Below are positions 40,970 through 51,535 of a DNA stretch of 64,000 bases, in pieces. A program made the translations under genes and the position numbers. Under the pieces are notes generated by a model. It did no database searches and was not told where the DNA came from. It was given only the letters and a program-made list of their open reading frames with translations. The stretch lies in assembly GCF_001447195.1 (NCBI RefSeq), contig NZ_LFRI01000386.1, forward strand, positions 124,001 through 188,000, given 5' to 3'. Source of the DNA: Aquabacterium parvum (GTDB taxonomy: Bacteria; Pseudomonadota; Gammaproteobacteria; Burkholderiales; Burkholderiaceae_C). Numbering within the stretch: position 1 is the first letter of the stretch; every line of letters starts with the position of its first letter.

Positions 40970-43774
40970 ATGACCCACCCTTGCTCCCTGGCCTTGCAGG
41001 CCTGTCGATGGGCGATGGCCTGTCTGTTGATGGCACTGGCCTGTGTGCAAGTGGCCCATGCTGCGGCACCCAAGGTGTTTCGCATCGAGCCCGGCGCCAA
41101 CGCCGCAGCCGAAACGCTCAAGGCCATCTTCTACGCCAGCGAGGGGGACACGGTCGAGTTCGCGGCGGGGACCTTCAACTTTCCCAGCGGCCTGATCATC
41201 CACGGCAAGCGCGGTTTGACCATCCGTGGCGCCGGCAAGGACAAGACCCGGCTGAGCTTCCTGAACAGCAACACGGCCGAGGGCATCAACGCTTCGCATT
41301 GCGAGGGCATCACGGTCGAGGACCTGGAGGTCATCGACACCCCGGGCAACGGCATCCGCATCTACCGCTCGAAGTACGTGACGTTGCGGCGCATCAAGGC
41401 CGGCTGGAGCGATGCGGACCCGGTCGCGGCGGGCTACCAGGTCAAGCCGAGCAATGGCTTCTACGCCATCTACCCGGTGATGGTTCAGCAGCTGCTGGTC
41501 GAGGACACCTACTCATACGGCTCGGTCGACGCGGGCCTGTACGTGGGTCAGTCCAGCGATGTGATCGTGCGCCGCAATGAGGCCCGCTACAACGTGATCG
41601 GCATCGAGCTGGAGAACGTGCAGCGCGGCCTGGTCGAGCAGAACCTGGCCACCGAGAACACCGCGGGCTTCCTGGCCTACGACCTCGAAGGCTTGTCGCA
41701 GTACGGCGATGGCAACGTGGTGCGCCACAACCGCTTCATCAACAACAACACCAAGAACTTCGGGGCGGCTGGTTTCGTCAAGGACGCGCCGCCGGGCACA
41801 GGCGCCATCATCGCCGCGCAGGACAACCTCGAGTTCTACGGCAACGAGATCGCCGACAACCGCACCTCGGGCCTGCTGGTGGTGAACTACGGCTTCGTCA
41901 ACTTCAAGGCCACCGACAAGAAGCTGGACTGGTTCAACGAAGCGCTCAACATCCACCACAACACCTTCCGCCACAACGGCTACAAGCCGCCGATGCTCGA
42001 CATCAACGACGCGTCCACCACGATCACGGCGCTGATCTGGCTCAAGGGCGGCGGCATCTCGGCGCACATCCTGACCGATGGCCAGGTCGACAAGCTGGGC
42101 GACTGCGGCGCCTACCCGGTCGACAAGGACGGCATCTCGCTCAAACTCGCCAACCCCGGCGAGAAGGACCGCGTGAACCCGCGCCAGACCACGCTGGGCG
42201 GCCCGAACTACGGGCTCAGTGACCCCATGCCCGGTTGCCACCACACCGACTGGAAGTTCAACATCAGCTACAACTGGCTGCTGGGCAAGCAGGGCGCGCT
42301 GCGCGACGAGCTGCGCGTGTGCATCACCGACAACCAGTTCGACCTGTCGACGCTGCCTTACCTGAACGCCAACGTGAAGAACAGCGACTTCACCGACCTG
42401 GCCAACTTCAAGCTCGGTGACCGCAACCTGTTGCGCCACCAGTGCAAGCTCAAGAGCGTGCCGCTGCCTGTGCTCAAACTGCCCTACGTGCTGCCGGGTG
42501 ATGCGGTGACACAGCCCACGCAGGAAGAATCCCAGCAGGCTTGCGCCGCCTCGCCCAAGACGGCGGTGAACTTCGAGCTGGCCGGGCGCCACAACTGCCC
42601 GACGCTGGACGCTTACGGCCTGTTCAGCAACGAGCAGGATCCGCGTGACCAGCCGCGTGGCAATGGCATGCACTACGAGCTGACCTCGACGCTGTTCACC
42701 AATCACGCGAGCAAGTACCGCTTCATCTTCATCCCACCCGGCAAGGCCGCGCAGTACCGCGACGGCAAAACCGGCTTCAAGACCACGCAGCCTGCGGGCG
42801 CCGGCACGGGCAACTGGTACCCCGCCGCCGACGTGCCGGCCGAGAGCCTGGCCACGCTGGCCTTCCCCACCGGCACCATCATCGCCAAGACCTTCACCTT
42901 CCGGCGCGAGGACGCCGCGGGCAAGCTGTTGGCCGAGGACATCCTCGAGACCCGCCTGCTCATCAAGCGCGAAGGCCCTGATGGCCCCTTCTGGATGGGC
43001 CTGCCGTATGTTTGGGAGAAGGACACGAGCGGGCGCATGGTGGCCAAGCTGACGCCACAGGGGCGCGAGCTCTCCGGTCGCTACGACTACCTCGATCAAG
43101 ACCCCGATGTCCGAGACGCCAAGGGTCAGCGCGTGCGCTACACGGGCGACGTGCCGCAGTACAGCGTGCCCTCGGCCATGGCCTGCGTGGTCTGCCACGG
43201 CTCCGACCGCTCGGGTGAGGGCGGGGCGGTGCCCATCGGTCCCAAGGTCCGCTTCCTCAACCGCCTGAACCCGCGCCTGGGCAACCAGAACCAGCTGCAG
43301 TACATGAAGGCACAGGGCTTCTTGACCGGCCTGCCCAGCTCGATGGCGGCGGTCGAGCGCGCGCCGAAGTGGAACGTGCCGGGTGACAGCGGCCAGCCAG
43401 CGGGCACCGCGGCCGACATCCAGGCCCGTGCGCGTTCGTACCTCGAAGCCAACTGCGCGTCCTGCCACAACCCCGGAGGCGAAGCCGCCAACTCGGGCCT
43501 CTTCCTGCAGCTTTCTGGGCCGCTGACCCAGCAAAGCGGGGTCTGCAAGAAGCCGGTGGCCGCAGGTCGGGGCGCGGGTGGCATCCAGCACGACCTGGTG
43601 CCGGGCAAGCCGGAGGCGTCCATCCTGCTGTACCGCATGGCCTCCAGCGAGAACGGCGTGCGCATGCCGACGCTGGGGCGCTCCATCCAGCACGCCGAAG
43701 CGGTCACCTTCATCAGCGAATGGATCAAGGTCATGCAGGTGGAGGACGCGGCCCTTGCCAAATCGTGTCAATGA
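40970..43774 (+). CDS. Secreted parallel beta-helix / diheme c-type cytochrome fusion protein
   Basis: This 934-residue protein has a signal peptide (residues 1-31, ending VAHAA) and strong AGGAGG upstream. Residues about 35-400 are a right-handed beta-helix with many PbH1-like turns (GNGIRIYRSKYVTLRR, DAGLYVGQSSDVIVRRNEA). From about residue 540 (CPTLDAYGLFSNEQDPR) to the end it resembles the SO_2930-type cytochromes, with two heme-binding CxxCH motifs at 739-743 (CVVCH) and 829-833 (CASCH). In other bacteria the two parts are usually separate neighbouring genes of unknown function. Here they are one protein, between two FtsX-type permeases, and should be periplasmic and redox-active. Confidence 0.85.
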   Translation: MTHPCSLALQACRWAMACLLMALACVQVAHAAAPKVFRIEPGANAAAETLKAIFYASEGDTVEFAAGTFNFPSGLIIHGKRGLTIRGAGKDKTRLSFLNSNTAEGINASHCEGITVEDLEVIDTPGNGIRIYRSKYVTLRRIKAGWSDADPVAAGYQVKPSNGFYAIYPVMVQQLLVEDTYSYGSVDAGLYVGQSSDVIVRRNEARYNVIGIELENVQRGLVEQNLATENTAGFLAYDLEGLSQYGDGNVVRHNRFINNNTKNFGAAGFVKDAPPGTGAIIAAQDNLEFYGNEIADNRTSGLLVVNYGFVNFKATDKKLDWFNEALNIHHNTFRHNGYKPPMLDINDASTTITALIWLKGGGISAHILTDGQVDKLGDCGAYPVDKDGISLKLANPGEKDRVNPRQTTLGGPNYGLSDPMPGCHHTDWKFNISYNWLLGKQGALRDELRVCITDNQFDLSTLPYLNANVKNSDFTDLANFKLGDRNLLRHQCKLKSVPLPVLKLPYVLPGDAVTQPTQEESQQACAASPKTAVNFELAGRHNCPTLDAYGLFSNEQDPRDQPRGNGMHYELTSTLFTNHASKYRFIFIPPGKAAQYRDGKTGFKTTQPAGAGTGNWYPAADVPAESLATLAFPTGTIIAKTFTFRREDAAGKLLAEDILETRLLIKREGPDGPFWMGLPYVWEKDTSGRMVAKLTPQGRELSGRYDYLDQDPDVRDAKGQRVRYTGDVPQYSVPSAMACVVCHGSDRSGEGGAVPIGPKVRFLNRLNPRLGNQNQLQYMKAQGFLTGLPSSMAAVERAPKWNVPGDSGQPAGTAADIQARARSYLEANCASCHNPGGEAANSGLFLQLSGPLTQQSGVCKKPVAAGRGAGGIQHDLVPGKPEASILLYRMASSENGVRMPTLGRSIQHAEAVTFISEWIKVMQVEDAALAKSCQ

Positions 43775-43875
43775 CCTGCTGAGCGAGGCCAGGCGGCGTT
43801 GACCAGCGCACTTGGCCCATCAGCCAGGTCCGCAGCCGCGGGCTTGGTGCGCGCGGGCTGGCGCACAATGCCGCC

Positions 43876-45054
43876 ATGCCCGCCCTGCGCAACCTGCCCC
43901 TGAGCTACATCGCCCGCAACCTCTGGGTGCGGCGCGTGACCACCTTGCTCACGGCGGGCGGCATGGCGCTGGTGGTGTATGTGTTCGCCACGGTGTTGAT
44001 GATGAGCGAGGGCATTCGCGCCACGCTGGTGGCCACCGGTCAGCCCGACAACGTCATGGTGCTGCGCAAGGGGGCCGGGGCCGAGATCAACTCCGGCATC
44101 ACGCGCGCCCAGGCTGCCATCGTCGCCAGCCTGCCGGGCCTGGCCACCGACGGGCAGGGCCGGGCGCTGATCAGCCGCGAGCCGGTGGTGCTCAACACCT
44201 TGCCCAAGCGGGACAGCGGCAAGCCCAGCAACGTCACCGTGCGTGGCACGTCCGACATCGGCCTGATGCTGCGCCCGCAGGTCAAGCTGCTGAAAGGGCG
44301 CATGTTCACGCCAGGCACTTCGGAGATCGTCACCGGCACGGCCGTGGCCAAGGGCTTCGCCGGTGCGGGCCTGGGCGAGACGCTGCGCTTTGCCGGACGC
44401 GATTGGCGCGTGGTCGGCGTGTTCGATGGGGCGGGCAGCGCCTTCGACTCCGAGATCTGGGGCGACAGCGAGCAGATGATGCAGGCCTTTCGCCGCCAGA
44501 ACTATTCCAGCGTGGTGCTGCGCCTGGCCGATGCCGAAGGCTTTGACACGCTGCGCGCCGGCATCGAAGACGACCCGCGCCTGACGCTCGAAGCCAAGCG
44601 CGAGGTGCGCTTCTACGCCGAGCAGTCCGAAGCTCTGGCCACCTTCATCCGCTTGCTCGGCCTGGCGCTTTCGATCATCTTTTCCATTGGCGCCATCGTG
44701 GGCGCGATGATCACCATGTTCGCCTCCGTGGCCTCGCGAACGGGCGAAATCGGCACCTTGCGTGCCCTGGGTTTCCGGCGCAGCGCGGTGCTCACGGCCT
44801 TCTTGGGCGAGGCCTTGCTGCTGGCGCTGGTGGGCGGCATCATGGGGCTGGCGGGCGCCTCTCTGATGCAGTCGGTGGACATCTCCACCGTCAACTTCCA
44901 GACGTTTTCGGAGCTGGCTTTCCGCTTTCGCTTGACGCCGGCCATCGCGGTTCAGTCCATCGCTTTCGCGCTGCTGATGGGCCTGGTCGGTGGCTTCATC
45001 CCGGCCTGGCGCGCTGCGCGCATGAAGATCGTCGATTGCCTGCGCGCTGCCTGA
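43876..45054 (+). CDS. ABC transporter permease, FtsX/MacB type (second)
   Basis: This 392-residue protein has the same layout as the permease at 39663: helix at about residues 22-45, periplasmic core, three C-terminal helices (about 268-295, 318-340, 355-380) and the coupling segment ASRTGEIGTLRALGFRRSAVL. The two permeases differ in sequence, which suggests a heterodimer. It begins 101 bases after the beta-helix gene. No ATP-binding subunit follows; an FAH-family enzyme does. Confidence 0.87.
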   Translation: MPALRNLPLSYIARNLWVRRVTTLLTAGGMALVVYVFATVLMMSEGIRATLVATGQPDNVMVLRKGAGAEINSGITRAQAAIVASLPGLATDGQGRALISREPVVLNTLPKRDSGKPSNVTVRGTSDIGLMLRPQVKLLKGRMFTPGTSEIVTGTAVAKGFAGAGLGETLRFAGRDWRVVGVFDGAGSAFDSEIWGDSEQMMQAFRRQNYSSVVLRLADAEGFDTLRAGIEDDPRLTLEAKREVRFYAEQSEALATFIRLLGLALSIIFSIGAIVGAMITMFASVASRTGEIGTLRALGFRRSAVLTAFLGEALLLALVGGIMGLAGASLMQSVDISTVNFQTFSELAFRFRLTPAIAVQSIAFALLMGLVGGFIPAWRAARMKIVDCLRAA

Positions 45055-45102
45055 TGCCCGCGCTGTCTGTTCAAACCTTCGCACCCTTCAAGGATTGCAT
45101 CG

Positions 45103-45981
45103 ATGCACCTCTGCACCTTTGACCAACAAGGCATCACCCACGTGGCCCTGGTGCGTGGCAAGGACCTTGTCACGCTCGACGACAAGCTGGGGCTGGCCGC
45201 CCACCAACCGATGATCGACCTGATCACGCGCTGGTCCGAGCTCAGGCCCCAGGTGCAAATGCTCGCCGATGCACCGGCCGATGCCTCGCTCGACGAGGTT
45301 CACTTGCAAGCGCCGGTGCCACGCCCGGGCAAGGCCCTGGCCATCGGCTTGAACTACCTCGATCACGTGCAGGAAAGCATCGTGGGCGAGGCGCGCACCG
45401 TGCCCGACCATCAGGTGTGGTTCCCCAAATTGCCCAATGCCATCCACAGCCCGTTTGACGACATCGTGCTGCCGCGTGTGTCGCAGATGACCGACTACGA
45501 GGGCGAGATGGTGGCCATCATTGGCCAGCGCTGCCGGCATGTGCCGGCCGAGCGTGCGCACGAGGTGGTGTTCGGCTACGCGGTGGGCAACGACGTGTCG
45601 GTGCGCGACATCCAGAAGCGAACCTCGCAGTGGACGCTGGGCAAGGGCTTTGACACCCACGCGCCTCTCGGGCCGTGGATCACGACGGCCGATGAGGTCG
45701 ATGACCCGCACGCGCTGGAGCTGCGCTGCTGGGTCAATGGCGAGCTGCGTCAGCACAGCAACACGAAGCTGATGATCCACAACGTCTGGGCGCAGATCGC
45801 GCAGCTCACGCAGGTGATGACGCTGGAGCCTGGGGATGTGATCTTCACGGGCACGTGCGCGGGCGTGGGCGCAGCGTTTTCTCCGCCGAAGTTCCTGCGC
45901 GATGGGGACGTTGTTCGCATCGAGATCGAGGGCCTGGGGGCGATCGTGGCGCATTGCGTGGACGAGGCGCCGTTGGCCTGA
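45103..45981 (+). CDS. Fumarylacetoacetate hydrolase (FAH) family protein
   Basis: This 292-residue protein has the FAH fold with metal ligands in YEGEMVAIIG (two Glu) and AVGNDVSVRD (Asp), plus the GLNYLDHVQES entry and GDVIFTGTCAGVG near the end. Family members act as acylpyruvases, oxaloacetate decarboxylases or aromatic-ring-derived hydrolases. The precise substrate cannot be read here. It is 48 bases after the permease and may only be a neighbour. Confidence 0.85.
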   Translation: MHLCTFDQQGITHVALVRGKDLVTLDDKLGLAAHQPMIDLITRWSELRPQVQMLADAPADASLDEVHLQAPVPRPGKALAIGLNYLDHVQESIVGEARTVPDHQVWFPKLPNAIHSPFDDIVLPRVSQMTDYEGEMVAIIGQRCRHVPAERAHEVVFGYAVGNDVSVRDIQKRTSQWTLGKGFDTHAPLGPWITTADEVDDPHALELRCWVNGELRQHSNTKLMIHNVWAQIAQLTQVMTLEPGDVIFTGTCAGVGAAFSPPKFLRDGDVVRIEIEGLGAIVAHCVDEAPLA

Positions 45982-46071
45982 GTTTTTTGCTTGCTGCCTG
46001 CCTGCGCATCCGTTGATGTTGTGGAGCAGGAGTGGCTCGGTTTTGGGGTGTTGCCACGGTTGAGCAACGTT

Positions 46072-46214
46072 CAGGGGGCGAGGGGGGCCTGCTCCGGGAC
46101 CACGCTCGCGGGGCACCACCGAGCGCTGCATTCGTCCCCCCTTGAACACCAGCCAAGTGGTTGCCGAGTCAGGACACCGCGAATGGGCCCTGCGCAGGCC
46201 CCCCTCGCCCCCTG
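46072..46214. repeat. Stem-loop repeat unit 1 with 73-base core
   Basis: Perfect 21-base inverted arms (46072-46092 and 46194-46214, G-rich: the left arm begins CAGGGGGCGAGG) enclose about 100 bases. Inside is a core at 46108-46180 (begins GCGGGGCACCACCGAGC, ends AGTCAGGACACCGC) that recurs in reverse orientation in unit 2. The unit lies in the gap between the convergent FAH and TetR genes. Confidence 0.75.
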
Positions 46215-46242
46215 ACCGCGACGCAACGTGGCAGGCTGAGAT

Positions 46243-46282
46243 GCAAGAAAGAAGGCGACGCTTGCGTCGCCTTCTTTCTTGC
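46243..46282. terminator. Perfect 19-bp hairpin, probable bidirectional terminator
   Basis: Two 19-base arms (46243-46261, 46264-46282) flank a TT loop. The inner stem is GC-rich (GGCGACGC/GCGTCGCC) and the outer part is A-rich on the left and T-rich on the right (TTCTTTCTT). That is the shape of a bidirectional intrinsic terminator between the convergent FAH and TetR genes. Confidence 0.75.
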
Positions 46283-46318
46283 GCCCCTCTAGCCCGTGCG
46301 CGGTGGTTCGGGTTCGGT

Positions 46319-46451
46319 GGGTGGGGTGGGTGTGAGCCGGCCCGACATGTGCGGTGTCCTGACTCGGTAACCACTTGGTCGGTGTTCAAGGGGGGACCGC
46401 AGCGAAGCTCGGTGGTGCCCCGCGCAGGGCCGGATCACACCCACCCCACCC
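46319..46451. repeat. Stem-loop repeat unit 2, inverted core with different arms
   Basis: 25-base arms (46319-46343 and 46427-46451; the left begins GGGTGGGGTGGGTGTGAG) are self-complementary with one mismatch but unlike the arms of unit 1. The enclosed 46351-46423 is the reverse complement of the unit 1 core at about 60 of 73 positions, with changes concentrated in one short block. Confidence 0.75.
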
Positions 46452-46528
46452 GCCGGACCACGCACCACCCGACGCACACCACACCAACCAACACCACCCC
46501 GCACAAAGCGTTTGAGCCCAGCCAGTGC

Positions 46529-47158
46529 TCAGCCCACCGCCACATCCGGCATCAACGACTGCAACACCGCCCTCACGAACTCGCTGATGGTCGGCTGAAG
46601 CTCGACCAACCGGTCCGCCCGGTCCTCCTCGATGGCCTGCACGATCAGTTCGTTGATGCCGCCCACCGTGGCCGTGGCCAGCGCCGGTGACAGCGGCCGC
46701 TTGCCCGGCTCCTTCAGCCTCGACAGCTCCACCTGCATCATCAGAAACTGCGTGAAGCGCTCGCTGATGCGGCGCCGCATGGCCAGGCCTGCGGGCCCCA
46801 GTGTCAGCATCTCCAGGTAGAGCGCTCGCACCAGGGCAGGCCGCTGCTGCAGGTTTTGCAGGTAGGCGGAGGTGATCTTCTCGAGCTCCTGCACCCAATC
46901 GCCCTCGGGGTCGTAGCCGGTGGCGATCAAGGCCAGCACTTCTTCGCTCAGGCGCTCGCACAGGGCCAGCAGGCAGGCGTCCTTGCCGTCGAAGTGTTCA
47001 TAGAACGTGCGGCGTGACACGCGGGCGGCCGCCACCACGTCGGCGATGGTCAGGTCGGCGTAGGCGCGCTCACCCAGCACCTGGGCCAGGCCGTCAAGCA
47101 GCCGCTGGCGGGGGGCGCGTTGGTGCACGGAGCCGGTCTCGGTGGGCGTGGGGGACAC
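46529..47158 (-). CDS. TetR-family transcriptional regulator
   Basis: The product is 209 residues from a GTG at 47158. The helix-turn-helix is LTIADVVAAARVSRRTFYEHFDGKDACLL (about residues 37-65, given here as part of the family-typical start), followed by an all-helical ligand domain. It is divergent from a secreted alpha/beta hydrolase, with two matching palindromes and a strong promoter in the gap. It is therefore likely to repress itself and the hydrolase. The ligand is unknown. The reading frame extends far upstream through the hydrolase, but that part is antisense shadow. Confidence 0.85.
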   Translation of the reverse strand: MSPTPTETGSVHQRAPRQRLLDGLAQVLGERAYADLTIADVVAAARVSRRTFYEHFDGKDACLLALCERLSEEVLALIATGYDPEGDWVQELEKITSAYLQNLQQRPALVRALYLEMLTLGPAGLAMRRRISERFTQFLMMQVELSRLKEPGKRPLSPALATATVGGINELIVQAIEEDRADRLVELQPTISEFVRAVLQSLMPDVAVG

Positions 47159-47184
47159 GTGATTGAAGGGGGGAGACAAGGGTT

Positions 47185-47244
47185 GGTACTTGACAGTACC
47201 GGTGCGCAAGTCTAATCTCCGCTCCGCTGGTACTTGAAAGTACC
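47185..47244 (+). promoter_or_regulatory. Promoter with twin palindromic operators
   Basis: TTGACA (47190-47195), 17 bases, TAATCT (47213-47218) is a near-consensus sigma-70 promoter pointing at the hydrolase. GGTACTTGACAGTACC (47185-47200) overlaps the minus-35 box, and GGTACTTGAAAGTACC (47229-47244) lies just past the expected start of transcription. Centres are 44 bases apart, about four helical turns. The design is a classic repression module for the adjacent TetR protein. Confidence 0.8.
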
Positions 47245-47293
47245 AACTGAAATTGATTGACATCAGATTCGGCTTGAACCGAGGAGACATCTC

Positions 47294-48301
47294 ATGACCC
47301 GCCACCTCGTTGCCGCCGCTGCGGCACTCCTGTCTGTCCAGATGCTGGCGCTGGCCCTGGCGCCAGGTGGCGCCACCGCTGCGCCCGTGGTCACCGCCGC
47401 CGCCGTCGGCACCGTGCAGCCCGTGACCTTCGCCTGCCAGCAGGTCACTTGCGACGGCGAGCTCTGGTTGCCCGCCGCCCGCGCCGACGGCAAGAAGCCG
47501 CCGGTCATCGTGATGGCCCACGGCTTCGGCGGCCTGCGCGACTGGGGCCTGGGGCCCTTCGCCGAGCGCTTCGTCAAGGCCGGCTTCGCCGTGCTGCGCT
47601 TTGACTACCGTGGCTTCGGCAAAAGCGGTGGCCAACCCCGCCGCGTGGTCGATGGCAAAGAGCACGTCAAGGACTGGCTGTCGGCGCTGGACGCCGTGGC
47701 CAAGCGCAGCGACATCGACCCGCAGCGCATCGGCATCTGGGGCACGTCCTACAGCGGCGGGCAGGTGCTGGTGGTGGGCGCCGAGCGGCCTCAGCAGGTC
47801 AAGGCGGTGAGCGCCCAGGTGCCTTTCGTCAGCGGCCTCTCCAGTGGTTTGCAGTTCCCCCTCAAGTACCAGCCGCTGGCCACCTGGTATGCCCTGCGTG
47901 ACCTGATGCGTGGCGATGACGAAGAGCCGGTTTACGTGCCCACCATCGCGCCCAATGCCTTCTCGGCCCTGGTTTGCGCCGAGTGCAACGAGGGCTACAA
48001 CAAGCTCGTGCCAGCCGGTCAGGAAGATCAGAACAAGGTGGCCGCCCGTGTGTTCCTGAGCCTGCCGTTCTGGTTCCCGGGCGACAGCGCGCCCAAGGTG
48101 CAGGCGCCTGCGCTGGTCATCGCGGCCGCCAAGGATGGCCTGATCCCGGTGGCCAAGGTTCGCGATGTGGCCAAGTCTCTGCCCAAGGGCGAGTACCTCG
48201 AGTTGCCCGATGCCGATCACTTCTCGCCCTACAGCGGCCCGGCCTTCGAGCAGGTGGTGAGCAGGCAGACGGCGTTTTTCGTCAAGCACCTGAAGCCTTG
48301 A
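47294..48301 (+). CDS. Secreted alpha/beta hydrolase
   Basis: This 335-residue protein has a signal peptide (about residues 1-30, ending GATAA). The hydrolase core has oxyanion AHGFGG, nucleophile Ser152 in WGTSYSGG (GxSxS rather than GxSxG), an acid in AAKDGLIP and the catalytic His in DADHFSPY. It is related to dienelactone-hydrolase/BAAT-like esterases. It probably acts in the periplasm on an ester or amide whose presence is sensed by the divergent TetR regulator. The substrate is unknown. Confidence 0.85.
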   Translation: MTRHLVAAAAALLSVQMLALALAPGGATAAPVVTAAAVGTVQPVTFACQQVTCDGELWLPAARADGKKPPVIVMAHGFGGLRDWGLGPFAERFVKAGFAVLRFDYRGFGKSGGQPRRVVDGKEHVKDWLSALDAVAKRSDIDPQRIGIWGTSYSGGQVLVVGAERPQQVKAVSAQVPFVSGLSSGLQFPLKYQPLATWYALRDLMRGDDEEPVYVPTIAPNAFSALVCAECNEGYNKLVPAGQEDQNKVAARVFLSLPFWFPGDSAPKVQAPALVIAAAKDGLIPVAKVRDVAKSLPKGEYLELPDADHFSPYSGPAFEQVVSRQTAFFVKHLKP

Positions 48302-48428
48302 CCGCCTGGCGCCATCTGCGGGGCGCTGGTGCCCTGAGCTCCCCCTGGACACAGGAGGCCCCCGGTCAGGAAACTGGCGCAGGCGGCCCCTGGCGACGTA
48401 TCATGGTCGATTGTCCTGATCGCGCCAG

Positions 48429-51356
<2,928 letters not shown>

Positions 51357-51464
51357 TGGCGTGGCGTTGAACTGATCGGGACGGCGCGAAAGGCCCCGTG
51401 CGAGCGGCGTGCGCCTTGAATCCGCGGGGGCGCCACGCTGCCTGACCGCGGTCAAGGCACATGA

Positions 51465-51492
51465 AAAAGGGGCTCCGCAGGGAGCCCCTTTT
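51465..51492. terminator. Bidirectional terminator between uvrA and purH
   Basis: AAAAGGGGCTCC, GCAG loop, GGAGCCCCTTTT: a 12-base-pair stem with A and T runs at the ends, between two convergent genes. It should terminate transcripts from both sides. Confidence 0.92.
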
Positions 51493-51535
51493 GTCTGGCA
51501 TCGGCATCACCTCGTCAGAGGCAACGCCCACCACA

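Larger units (their letters stand above)
45982..46528. other. 547-base convergent intergenic region
   Basis: No protein gene is supported here. It contains the two stem-loop repeat units and the central terminator hairpin listed separately. The part next to the TetR stop (46455-46528) is a CACC-rich tract with no structure I could define. Confidence 0.8.

Noticed and set aside
41513-43771. 752-codon open frame antisense to the beta-helix/diheme gene
   Set aside because: Same kind of shadow. The sense strand has a signal peptide, ribosome site and heme motifs.
46243-46282. Perfect 19-bp hairpin as a mobile-element end or attachment site
   Set aside because: The A-rich/GC-stem/T-rich layout between two convergent genes is fully explained as a bidirectional terminator.
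47159-48352. N-terminal extension of the TetR frame through the hydrolase gene
   Set aside because: The extension is antisense to the hydrolase and spans the operators and promoter. The HTH domain starts just after the GTG at 47158.
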